Source: Paractinoplanes ferrugineus (GTDB taxonomy: Bacteria > Actinomycetota > Actinomycetes > Mycobacteriales > Micromonosporaceae). From it: DNA of 64,000 nucleotides. The notes beneath the pieces were generated by a model that had not been told where the DNA came from, ran no database searches, and worked only from the letters and a program-made list of their open reading frames with translations. A program made the position numbers and the translations under genes. Positions 28,540 to 36,669 of the stretch are shown here, one piece after another; positions within the stretch are counted from its first letter, which is position 1; each line of letters starts with the position of its first letter. The stretch spans positions 124,001 through 188,000 of the forward strand of contig NZ_BOMM01000051.1 in the NCBI RefSeq assembly GCF_016862195.1. Reading direction: 5' to 3'.

Positions 28540-28569
28540 AAGGGCGAGATGGTCACCCATCTCGCCCTT
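28540..28569 (-). terminator. strong hairpin upstream of menG
   Basis: A perfect 13-base stem, AAGGGCGAGATGG / CCATCTCGCCCTT, has a 4-base loop. On the minus strand TTTCTGTTT follows, as in an intrinsic terminator for mqnC transcripts. It also falls just after a possible menG -10, so it could be a 5' leader structure or attenuator instead. Confidence 0.65.
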
Positions 28570-28687
28570 GCCTTATGCGTTATATAAACGACCGCCATCG
28601 GTCGGGTCCGCGGCCGCCAGTCCGCACCTCTGTTCAGAAGTACTGCTGTGCACAAGTGCGCGCTGGCGTTCCAGGAAGTTCTCAGAC

Positions 28688-28748
28688 TTACGTGAGGAAC
28701 GTAACCAGCGTGAACAGGGTGGTACAGGGGTTTACGGTCCTCGTTACG
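28688..28748. repeat. pair of related TTACG-containing sites
   Basis: Site one is TTACGT-GAGGA-ACGTAA (perfect). Site two (28731-28748, TTTACGGTCCTCGTTACG) resembles its reverse complement with two or three changes. The centres are about 43 bases apart, roughly four helical turns, as for a dimeric regulator binding twice. Confidence 0.4.
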
Positions 28749-28815
28749 AAGCAGCAATGAGGCCCACCCCGCACGACCGAGTCCTACCTGACCGAACGGT
28801 CGATCTCGACCCCCA

Positions 28816-30045
28816 CTACTTGGCGTCAACCAGCGGTAGCGTCTTGCGGTCCGGCATCGCGATCGATGAGAAGTGCGAGACCACCCGGTCGTCGGTGGGG
28901 TCGTCCGCCTCGGTCCAGTGCACCTTGAGGTGGTTGTACAGCGTGTCGCGCCACGCCGGGACGCGATCGGCCGTACGGATCATCCAGATCAGCTCGTGCA
29001 GGTTGGACCGGTGCCGGGCGCCGGCCGAGGAGATCACGTTTTCCTCGAGCATGATCGAGCCGAGGTCGTCGACGCCGAGGTGCAGCGCGAGCTGGCCGAC
29101 GTCCTTACCGGTGGTCAGCCAGGACGCCTGCAGATGCGCGACGTTGTCGAAGAACAGCCGGGACACCGCGATGAACCGCAGGTATTCCATGTTGCTGGCC
29201 TGGGTGCGGCCCTTGAGGTGGTTGTTCTCCGGCTGGTAGGTCCACGGGATGAACGCCCGGAAACCGCCGACTTCGTGCGAGGTTTCGACGGCTTTGTCCG
29301 AATAGCCATTGGCCACCGCCAGGTCCTGGCAGTCGCGGATCATCCGGATGTGCTCGATGCGCTCGGCGTTCGTCTCGCCGGTGCCCATCATCATGGTCGC
29401 GGTCGAGGACAGGCCGTTGCGGTGCGCGATCGTCATGACCTCGATCCAGCGCTCGCCGCTCTCCTTCAGCGGGGCGATCGCCTTGCGCGGCCGCTGCGGC
29501 AGCATCTCGGCGCCGGCGCCGGCGATCGAGTCGAGCCCGGCCGCCTTGATCCGCACGATCGCCTCCTCGATCGACACACCGTCGACCTTGGCCATGTGCA
29601 GGATCTCGCTGGGGCCGATCGAGTGGATCGCGAGCTGCGGGTAGGCCTCTTTGACCGCCGAGAACAGCGACTCGTAGTAGGCCACGCCGAACTCGGGGTG
29701 GTGGCCGCCCTGGAGCATCACCTGGGTGGCGCCGAGGTCGATCGCCTCGCCGCAGCGCCGCAGGATCTCCTCCATCGGGTGGGCCCAGCCGTCGCGGTGC
29801 TTGGGCGCCCGGAAGAAGGCACAGAACTTGCAGGCCGTCACACACACGTTCGTGTAGTTGATGTTGCGGTCGATCAGATAGGTGACGATGCCGTCCGGGA
29901 AACGGCGCCGGCGCACCGTGTCGGCGGCCTCGCCCAGCCCGTGGAACGGCGCGTCGGTATAGAGCAGCAGCGCCTCCTCAGGCGTGATCCGCCCACCGTC
30001 GGCCGCACGCTGCAGGATGTCGTCGATCTCCCGGTTAGCCGTCAC
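28816..30045 (-). CDS. mqnC: cyclic dehypoxanthinyl futalosine synthase MqnC
   Basis: This 409-residue radical SAM enzyme closes the ring of dehypoxanthine futalosine in the futalosine route to menaquinone. The cluster motif is C68-x3-C72-x2-C75 (CVTACKFCAFF). Family blocks QGGHHPEFGVAYYESL and TSHEVGGFRAFIPWT are intact, which distinguishes it from aminofutalosine synthase. The length is normal. The start is GTG with a weak ribosome site. It is divergent from the SNF2 helicase gene and upstream of menG on the same strand. Confidence 0.93.
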   Translation of the reverse strand: MTANREIDDILQRAADGGRITPEEALLLYTDAPFHGLGEAADTVRRRRFPDGIVTYLIDRNINYTNVCVTACKFCAFFRAPKHRDGWAHPMEEILRRCGEAIDLGATQVMLQGGHHPEFGVAYYESLFSAVKEAYPQLAIHSIGPSEILHMAKVDGVSIEEAIVRIKAAGLDSIAGAGAEMLPQRPRKAIAPLKESGERWIEVMTIAHRNGLSSTATMMMGTGETNAERIEHIRMIRDCQDLAVANGYSDKAVETSHEVGGFRAFIPWTYQPENNHLKGRTQASNMEYLRFIAVSRLFFDNVAHLQASWLTTGKDVGQLALHLGVDDLGSIMLEENVISSAGARHRSNLHELIWMIRTADRVPAWRDTLYNHLKVHWTEADDPTDDRVVSHFSSIAMPDRKTLPLVDAK

Positions 30046-30129
30046 GCTTCGAGATTACGTCCCCGACATGGGGGACGACAGCGGCGAGGGTCACGCCGTG
30101 ACTAGCTACTCTCGATCCCGTCGTAGGGG

Positions 30130-33042
30130 GTGGGAGTGCTCGTCGTACATGCCGGCTGGGTGCCGGGCACGGACAGGCCGGGCCGGCTCGCGGTCTGGGC
30201 CGAGGACTTCTCGGATCTTGCCGGGGTGGCGGGCCTCGACGGTGAGCCCGAGACCCTCACGCTCAAATTGCCCGGGACCACCCGGGGCCCGGTGCCGCCG
30301 GCCGAGCTGGCCACCACCCGAGCCGTCAAGCTCCGCTCCTACCAGGTGCCGGCCCTGCTCGTCCGGGACGGTGAGGCGCTCGCCACGCTCGCGTCGGCGG
30401 ACGACGCCGGCGACGAGTGGCTGGCCGGACCCTCGCTGCGCTACCTGGGCGTGCTCGCCGGGTTCGCCTGTGACCTGGCCCGGCGCGGCCGCATGCTGCC
30501 CCAGCTGGTCGAGGAGGGTGGCGTCCCGGCGGCACGCTGGCGCCCGGTCGTCACCGGCGGCGACGCGGCCGGCTATCGCGACTTCGCCCTCGGCATGCCG
30601 CCGGTGGTCCGGGCCACCGGCGCGGGCCTGTCCCGCACCCTGCGCGACGCGCTGAACGTGCTGGTCGACGCCGCGGCGCGGGACCTGATGCCGGAACGCC
30701 TGCTCCGCGGTCAGCGACCGGGACCGAAGGCGGAGCTGTCCGACCGCTGGGTCTCGGCCCTCACCTCGGCCGACCCCTCGTTGCCGGCCGCCGAGCCGGC
30801 CGCGGTCCGCGAGCTGGGCGCCGCCCTCGGCGACTGGATGCGCGCGGCCAACGAAGCCAACGGGCCGGTAAAGGTCAGTTTCCGGCTGACCGAGCCGATG
30901 CCCGGCGAGGACGACTGGGGGCTCGAGTTCGCGCTTCAGTCGGCCGAGGACTCGACGCTCTACCTGCCGGCCGCCGAGGTGTGGGCGGGTGGCCGCTTCC
31001 CGGGGATGCCGGCCCGGCCGGACGAGACGCTGCTGGCCGGGCTGGGCCGGGCGGTCCGGCTGTTCCCGCTGCTGCACGTGGCGCTCGGTGATCAGCAGCC
31101 GGCGGCGATGACGCTGGACACCGGCGAGGCGCACGACTTCCTCCGGCAGGCGGCGCCGCTGATGCAGGCGGCCGGCTTCGGGGTGCAGCTGCCGTCCTGG
31201 GCGGGCCGCAAGTCGGTGGGGCTGAAGCTGACCACCCGGACCAAGGGCAAATCGTCGGCCAAGGCCCTGGCCGACAGCGGCTTCGGCCTCGCGGAGATCG
31301 TCTCGTTCCGGCTCGACCTGGTGATCGGGGAGAGCACGGTCACCGCCGAGGAGCTCGCCGAACTGGCCCGGCTCAAGGTGCCGCTGGTGCGGGTCCGCGG
31401 TCAGTGGGTGGAGCTCGACGACCGGCAGCTCAAGGCCGCCCTCAAGGCGGTCGGCCGGCGCCGGGACGGTGAGCTGACCGCGGGCGAAGTGCTGCGGCAG
31501 GTCATCGACGGCGGCGAGGAGGACCTGCCGCTGGTCGAGGTGGACGCCGACGGGATGCTCGGCGACCTGCTCTCCGGGCAGGCGGCCGAGCGGCTCGACC
31601 CGCTCGGCACGCCGCCGGGATTCCAGGGCACGCTGCGCCCCTACCAGGAGCGCGGGCTGTCCTGGCTGCACTTCCTGGGGCGGCTCGGGCTGGGCGGGAT
31701 CCTCGCCGACGACATGGGCCTGGGCAAGACCGCCCAGACGCTCTCCCTGCTGGTGCAGGAGCGGCGGGACGGTACCCCCAAGCCGACCCTGCTGATCTGC
31801 CCGATGTCGCTGGTCAGCAACTGGCAGAAGGAGGCCGCCCGATTCGCTCCGCAGATTCGCACCTACGTCCACCACGGCGGGGAGCGCCGACGCGGGGATC
31901 TCGACCAGGACGTCGACCTGGTGGTCACCACCTACGGCACGGCCGTGCGGGACCTCGGCATGTTGCGGAGCGGCGACTGGGAGCGGGTCGTCTGCGACGA
32001 GGCTCAGGCGATCAAGAACAGTGGCACCCGGCAGGCCCAGGCGGTGCGCGCCATCCCCGCCCGTACCCGAATCGCCTTGACCGGCACGCCGGTGGAAAAC
32101 CACCTGGCCGAACTCTGGTCCATCATGGATTTCGTCAATCCGGGCCTGCTGGGCCCGGCGAAGCACTTCCGCAAGCGCTTTCAGGAGCCGATCGAGGTAC
32201 GCCAGGACGAGCTCGCCGCCGAGGCATTGAAACGTGCGACCGGGCCGTTCGTGCTCCGCCGCCTCAAAACCGACAAGTCGATCATCTCGGATCTCCCGGA
32301 GAAGAACGAGATGAAGGTGTGGTGCACGCTCACGCCCGAGCAGGCCACGCTCTACCAGGCGGTCGTCGAGGACATGATGGACACGATCGAGAACACCGAG
32401 GGCATTCAGCGCCGCGGCAACGTGCTGGCCGCGATGACCAAGCTCAAGCAGGTCTGCAACCATCCGGTGCACCTGATCAAGGACGGTTCGCGGCTGCCCG
32501 GCCGCTCCGGCAAGCTGGCCCGGCTCGAGGAACTGGCCGCCGAGATCGTCGAGGACGGCGACAAGGCACTGATCTTCACCCAGTACGCCGAGTGGGGCAC
32601 GCTCCTGCAGCCCTATCTGGCTGCTCATCTGGATCGGCCGGTGCTCTGGCTCCACGGTGGACTGTCGAAGGTCAAGCGGGACGCGCTGGTCGAGGAGTTC
32701 CAGACCAGCGACGAGCCGATGCTCTTCCTGCTGTCGCTCAAGGCGGCCGGCACCGGGCTCAACCTCACCGCCGCGAACCACGTGATCCACTTCGACCGGT
32801 GGTGGAATCCGGCTGTCGAGAACCAGGCGACCGACCGGGCGTTCCGCATCGGGCAGTCGCGCGACGTGCAGGTCCGCAAGTTCATCTGCACCGGCACCCT
32901 GGAGGAGAAGATCGACGCGATGATCGAGCGGAAGAAGGCGCTCGCGTCGTCGGTGGTCGGCACCGGTGAGGACTGGATCACCGATCTCGGCACCGAACAG
33001 TTGCGTGAGCTGTTCGAACTCGATATGGCCGGAGTCCGCTGA
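30130..33042 (+). CDS. SNF2-family DEAD/DEAH helicase
   Basis: This 970-residue SWI2/SNF2 ATPase has a bacterial SNF2-associated N-terminal half (about 1-480). The motor follows: Walker A DDMGLGKTAQT near residue 530, the Walker B DEAQ box in CDEAQAIKNSGT, a TGTPVENHLAELWSI block, and the C-terminal helicase lobe ending with the DRAFRIGQSRDVQV box. Such enzymes translocate on duplex DNA and remodel protein-DNA complexes. The start is GTG (30130 or 30136). The stop overlaps the start of a SWIM zinc-finger gene, so the two are translationally coupled and probably work together. The bacterial role is not established. Confidence 0.9.
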   Translation: MGVLVVHAGWVPGTDRPGRLAVWAEDFSDLAGVAGLDGEPETLTLKLPGTTRGPVPPAELATTRAVKLRSYQVPALLVRDGEALATLASADDAGDEWLAGPSLRYLGVLAGFACDLARRGRMLPQLVEEGGVPAARWRPVVTGGDAAGYRDFALGMPPVVRATGAGLSRTLRDALNVLVDAAARDLMPERLLRGQRPGPKAELSDRWVSALTSADPSLPAAEPAAVRELGAALGDWMRAANEANGPVKVSFRLTEPMPGEDDWGLEFALQSAEDSTLYLPAAEVWAGGRFPGMPARPDETLLAGLGRAVRLFPLLHVALGDQQPAAMTLDTGEAHDFLRQAAPLMQAAGFGVQLPSWAGRKSVGLKLTTRTKGKSSAKALADSGFGLAEIVSFRLDLVIGESTVTAEELAELARLKVPLVRVRGQWVELDDRQLKAALKAVGRRRDGELTAGEVLRQVIDGGEEDLPLVEVDADGMLGDLLSGQAAERLDPLGTPPGFQGTLRPYQERGLSWLHFLGRLGLGGILADDMGLGKTAQTLSLLVQERRDGTPKPTLLICPMSLVSNWQKEAARFAPQIRTYVHHGGERRRGDLDQDVDLVVTTYGTAVRDLGMLRSGDWERVVCDEAQAIKNSGTRQAQAVRAIPARTRIALTGTPVENHLAELWSIMDFVNPGLLGPAKHFRKRFQEPIEVRQDELAAEALKRATGPFVLRRLKTDKSIISDLPEKNEMKVWCTLTPEQATLYQAVVEDMMDTIENTEGIQRRGNVLAAMTKLKQVCNHPVHLIKDGSRLPGRSGKLARLEELAAEIVEDGDKALIFTQYAEWGTLLQPYLAAHLDRPVLWLHGGLSKVKRDALVEEFQTSDEPMLFLLSLKAAGTGLNLTAANHVIHFDRWWNPAVENQATDRAFRIGQSRDVQVRKFICTGTLEEKIDAMIERKKALASSVVGTGEDWITDLGTEQLRELFELDMAGVR

Positions 33043-33887
33043 TGCCGTTCGACCGGGACGGAAGGTTCTACGAGGCCGGCCGGGCCATCGGGGTCGAGAA
33101 CGGCCTGGCTGTGCGGGCCAAGCGCGGCAAGATCGGGGAACGCTGGTGGTCGCGGCGCTTCGTCGACGTGCTGGAACAGGTCTGTGACGGCGGGCGGCTC
33201 ACCCGCGGCCGGGCTTACGCCCGCAAGGGCCAGGTCCTGGATTTCCAACTGACGGCCGGGAAGGTGACGGCCCGGGTGCAGGGTTCACGCCCGAAGCCGT
33301 ACGCGGTGACGATCACGATCGCCGCGTTCGGCGAGACACAGTGGACTTCCCTGACCTCGGCTCTCGGCAGTCGAGCGCTGTACCGGGCCGCGCTGCTCGC
33401 CGGCGAGATGCCACAAGAGATCGTCGACCTCTTCGCCGAGCACAATCTGCCCCTCTTTCCCGACAATTTGGACATCGATTGCAACTGTCCGGATTGGGGA
33501 GTCCCTTGTAAACACGGGTCGGCTGTCCTTTATGTACTCGCCGAAGCCTTCGACGACGACCCGTTCCTGGTGTTGGCGTGGCGCGGACGCGATCGGGAGG
33601 CCCTGCTCAGTGCGTTGCGAGGCACGCCGGAGCCGGTCGAGGCGGTCGATCCGCTGGCGGTCGAGGAGGTTCCGCTCGAGGACCGGCTCGCCGACTACTA
33701 CTCCCCCGCCATTTCGCTGGGTCGCCTGCGGGAACGGCCGGCGCGGGTGACCGCCCCGCCCGAGTTGCTGTTGCGCGCGCTCGACGCCCCGCCCGTGCGG
33801 GTGCGGCACATCCCACTGAACGACCTGCTCAAGTCGGCCTACCGGACGCTGGCGGAGTCGTCGTCCACGGTGGACGACGACTCCTAG
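33042..33887 (+). CDS. SWIM zinc-finger protein, partner of the SNF2 helicase
   Basis: This 281-residue protein has a SWIM motif C-x-C-x6-C-x-H (CNCPDWGVPCKH near residues 147-158), a zinc fold thought to bind DNA or proteins. The N-terminal half resembles a beta-rich domain common to the family, and the C-terminal third is charged without known motifs. TGATG joins it to the helicase. SNF2 and SWIM genes are neighbours in many actinobacteria. The 3' end contains a perfect hairpin. Confidence 0.85.
   Translation: MPFDRDGRFYEAGRAIGVENGLAVRAKRGKIGERWWSRRFVDVLEQVCDGGRLTRGRAYARKGQVLDFQLTAGKVTARVQGSRPKPYAVTITIAAFGETQWTSLTSALGSRALYRAALLAGEMPQEIVDLFAEHNLPLFPDNLDIDCNCPDWGVPCKHGSAVLYVLAEAFDDDPFLVLAWRGRDREALLSALRGTPEPVEAVDPLAVEEVPLEDRLADYYSPAISLGRLRERPARVTAPPELLLRALDAPPVRVRHIPLNDLLKSAYRTLAESSSTVDDDS
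33855..33883. terminator. bidirectional hairpin in the 3' end of the SWIM gene
   Basis: A 14-base perfect inverted repeat (arms GAGTCGTCGTCCAC and its complement, one-base centre) ends just before the stop codon. It lies between convergent genes separated by only 7 bases. There is no U-tract. Confidence 0.5.
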
Positions 33888-33894
33888 GCGACGA

Positions 33895-35487
33895 TCAGCC
33901 CTGGCGCCACTTCTGGTTCGCGGTGCCGGCGCAGTCCCACAGCTGGAGCTTCGCGCCGTCGTTCGCGTTCTGATCGACGATGTCGACACACCTGTTGGCC
34001 TGCGGGTTGACCAGGTCACCGGCGGCGCTCAGGACGAACTGCTGCGCCCCGGTGCCGTTGCAGGTCCACAGCTGCACGGCGGCGCCGTTCGCGGTGGCGC
34101 CGTTCGCCACGTCGGCGCACTTGCCGCTCGGGCTGAGCAGGGTGCCGTTGCTGAACGACCACTTCTGCGCGTTGGTGCCGTTGCAGGTCCACATCTGCAG
34201 CCGCGCGCCGTCGACGAAGCTGGAGTTCGGCACGTCGATGCACTTGCTGTTGAGGTTGCTGATCAGCGCCGACCCGGTGGACGGCGGCGGGGTGGTGCCG
34301 CCACCGCTGAACGGCGAGAGCACGATGCCGGCCGACCGGGGGTCACCGTCGTTGACAAGCGATTCGAAGTTCGCGACGTCGTCGAAGGCGAACGCGTACG
34401 CCTTGCCGTCGGCCATGTTCGCGTGGATCACCTTGGCGTACACGTTGGTCGGGTTGTTCTGGTAGAACTGCGCCGCGTTGGTGCTCGGCTGGGTGTCGAC
34501 GGTGCCGAGCGTGCCGCGGTTGAGGGCGGCGCAGAGCGTCCGCGAGATCGGCCCGACGACCTGGTCGTTCGGGGCCGGCAGATCGCCGTCGCAGCCCCAG
34601 ACGCTGGCCGAGGACGGCTTGTTGAAGGACGCCACCTGCGCGCCCGACGAGTTGGTGAAGCGCATGACGTTGCCCGAGGTGCGCCCGATGTACCTGGTGT
34701 TGGGCTGGTCGCCGAACGGCACCACGGTCAAGTTCTTCCCGGTGTACGCGTTCCAGGCGCTCGAGATGTACGAGTCGAGGTAGTTGCTCGCCAGCAGCCC
34801 GGAGCCGGCCGCCTTACCCGGGGAGAGCACCCGCAGCACGGTCCCGTCGGAACGGGTGTAGACGGTGTTCGCCCAGCCGGCCGTGCCCTTCAGCGTGTTG
34901 ATCACGTTGGTCCGGCCGTTCGCGACCAGGTCGCCGGTGCGCTTGGTGACCCCGTTGCTGCCGGTGACCGTGACCGCGTGCGGCACCGCGAACATGTCGA
35001 CCTGCGAGCTGTTCAGCCACAGGCCGGCATCGTTGTAGGTGAACTCGCTCCAGTCGAACAGGATGTTGTAGTTGGCGTCGCCGGACGCCCACGGCGCGGG
35101 CTGGACGAGCCCGTCCGGGGTCAGGAAGAACTTGAGCTTCTCGCCGAACGAGAAGTAGACGCGACCGGAGAAGCCGCGCGGGAAGTTGATGGTGGTGCTG
35201 CCGCCGTTGCCGGCGCCCGGGATGGAGACGTCGGGCGCGGGCGAGGGCGGAAGCTGCCCGCCGCTCCACGCGGTGAACGCGCCGGCCTGGTTGACGTAGC
35301 CGAGCCGGCCGGAGGAGAGCTGCACGCCGATGACGTACAGGTAGACCGCGTCGCCGCGGCCGGTGCTGTTGGAAACGGTGACCGGCAGGAGGTTGGGACC
35401 CACGGCTTGGGCCGCGGGCGGGGAGACGGCCACGGCGACGGGGATCGTCATGGCCAGGGCGGCGAGAGCGCGGAGAACGGTACGCAC
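33895..35487 (-). CDS. secreted GH64 beta-1,3-glucanase with ricin-type lectin domain
   Basis: This 530-residue predicted exo-enzyme cleaves beta-1,3-glucan (fungal wall, laminarin). A signal peptide covers about residues 1-28 (VRTVLRALAALAMT... ending AQA). The GH64 domain follows (about 30-400). Glu148 in WSEFTYN and Asp164 in SSQVDMF are spaced 16 apart, like the catalytic Glu154/Asp170 of the Streptomyces matensis enzyme. The C-terminal about 120 residues are a CBM13/ricin domain with three Q-x-W repeats. GTG 35487 has AAAGAGG 8 bases upstream. Palindromes resembling LacI-family operators lie in the leader. Confidence 0.9.
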   Translation of the reverse strand: MRTVLRALAALAMTIPVAVAVSPPAAQAVGPNLLPVTVSNSTGRGDAVYLYVIGVQLSSGRLGYVNQAGAFTAWSGGQLPPSPAPDVSIPGAGNGGSTTINFPRGFSGRVYFSFGEKLKFFLTPDGLVQPAPWASGDANYNILFDWSEFTYNDAGLWLNSSQVDMFAVPHAVTVTGSNGVTKRTGDLVANGRTNVINTLKGTAGWANTVYTRSDGTVLRVLSPGKAAGSGLLASNYLDSYISSAWNAYTGKNLTVVPFGDQPNTRYIGRTSGNVMRFTNSSGAQVASFNKPSSASVWGCDGDLPAPNDQVVGPISRTLCAALNRGTLGTVDTQPSTNAAQFYQNNPTNVYAKVIHANMADGKAYAFAFDDVANFESLVNDGDPRSAGIVLSPFSGGGTTPPPSTGSALISNLNSKCIDVPNSSFVDGARLQMWTCNGTNAQKWSFSNGTLLSPSGKCADVANGATANGAAVQLWTCNGTGAQQFVLSAAGDLVNPQANRCVDIVDQNANDGAKLQLWDCAGTANQKWRQG

Positions 35488-35515
35488 GGGGAACACCTCT
35501 TTCCGTACGGAAGGG

Positions 35516-35549
35516 GAGAGCGCTCTCACAGGGTGAATATTGTTAACAA
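35516..35549. promoter_or_regulatory. two palindromes upstream of the glucanase gene
   Basis: GAGAGCGCTCTC (35516-35527) is a perfect palindrome resembling LacI-family sugar-repressor sites such as the CebR box (GGGAGCGCTCCC). TTGTTAACAA (35540-35549) is a second perfect palindrome. They lie 29-62 bases before the GTG start. Confidence 0.6.
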
Positions 35550-35624
35550 GGTGTGTCAATAGACAGGTACGGATGTCCGGTGTCCCCGGGCAAACGATGC
35601 GACAAACGGGCATAGGCTCGGATC

Positions 35625-36590
35625 ATGACTGAGATGAGCTATCGGAGACTCGGCACCTCGGGCCTCGTCGTATCGGTCGTCGGCATCGGCTGCAACAACT
35701 TCGGCCGCAAGCTCGACGAGGACGGGACCAGGGAAGTCGTCGACGCCGCCATCGACGCCGGGATCACCCTGTTCGACACCGCCGACATCTACGGCACCCC
35801 GCACGGAGCCAGCGAGGAATGCCTCGGCGCCGCCCTCAAGGGCAAGCGCGACGACGTGATCGTGGCGACCAAGTTCGGCATGGACATGGAAGGCCTCAAC
35901 GGCAACGACTTCGACGCCCGCGGCTCCCGGCGCTACATCGTGCGCGCGGTCGAAGCCTCGCTGCGCCGCCTCCAGACCGACTACATCGACCTCTACCAGA
36001 TGCACCAGCCGGACGAGTCGACCCCGATCGAGGAGACCCTGGCCGCCCTCGACGACCTCGTACGCGCCGGCAAGGTGCGCTACCTCGGCAACTCGAACTT
36101 CGCCGGCTGGCAGATCGCCGACGCCGACTGGACCGCCCGCGCCGCCGGCCACACCCCGTTCATCAGCGCCCAGAACCGCTACAGCCTGCTCCAGCGCTAC
36201 GTCGAGGACGAGGTCGTGCCGGCCTGCGACCAGTTCGGCCTCGGCCTGCTGCCCTTCTTCCCGCTCGACTCCGGCCTGCTGACCGGCAAATACACCCGCG
36301 GCGAGCGCGCCCCGGTCGGCACCCGGCTGTCCCAGGACCGCTACCAGCGAGTGCTGGCCGACGCCGACTGGGACACCATCGACAAACTGGTCGCCTTCGG
36401 CGCGGAGCGCGGCCACACTTTGCTCGACGTAGCCATCGCCGGCCTGGCCGCCCGCCCCGCCGTCACCAGCGTCATCGCCGGCGCCACCACCCCCGAGCAG
36501 GTCCACGCCAACGCCGCCGCCGGCAGCTGGCAGCTGACCGCCGAAGACGCCGCCGCCCTGGACGCCGCCCTGAACAGCGAAGCCGCCTAA
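35625..36590 (+). CDS. aldo/keto reductase
   Basis: This 321-residue NADPH-dependent oxidoreductase has an (alpha/beta)8 barrel. The catalytic tetrad is visible: Asp and Tyr in FDTADIYG, Lys in VATKFG, His in LYQMHQPD. The C-terminal region has the NADPH-binding pattern IAGATTPEQV. The substrate is unknown. It is divergent from the glucanase gene (137 bases between starts). An in-frame ATG three codons in is an alternative start. Confidence 0.9.
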   Translation: MTEMSYRRLGTSGLVVSVVGIGCNNFGRKLDEDGTREVVDAAIDAGITLFDTADIYGTPHGASEECLGAALKGKRDDVIVATKFGMDMEGLNGNDFDARGSRRYIVRAVEASLRRLQTDYIDLYQMHQPDESTPIEETLAALDDLVRAGKVRYLGNSNFAGWQIADADWTARAAGHTPFISAQNRYSLLQRYVEDEVVPACDQFGLGLLPFFPLDSGLLTGKYTRGERAPVGTRLSQDRYQRVLADADWDTIDKLVAFGAERGHTLLDVAIAGLAARPAVTSVIAGATTPEQVHANAAAGSWQLTAEDAAALDAALNSEAA

Positions 36591-36629
36591 CCCTCACTAG
36601 CCGGCGACCTCGTCAGTAAGCGACGAAAC

Positions 36630-36658
36630 ACGGGGTGGGACGAGTCGTCCCACCCCGT
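36630..36658. terminator. bidirectional terminator
   Basis: A perfect 13-base inverted repeat, ACGGGGTGGGACG / CGTCCCACCCCGT, has a 3-base loop. It is 40 bases past the aldo/keto reductase stop and 12 bases past the stop of the convergent LPXTG gene. Confidence 0.8.
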
Positions 36659-36669
36659 ACGCAAGGTGG

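Larger units (their letters stand above)
28510..28815. other. 306-base region between mqnC and menG
   Basis: No gene is supported here. The region holds the hairpin at 28540-28569 and two related inverted-repeat-like sites at 28688-28704 and 28731-28748. On the minus strand an AT-rich TTTATATAACGC near 28580-28592 could be the -10 of a menG promoter. Confidence 0.5.

Noticed and set aside
30106..32790. 894-residue minus-strand frame over the SNF2 helicase
   Set aside because: It is an antisense shadow; the plus strand encodes clear helicase motifs.
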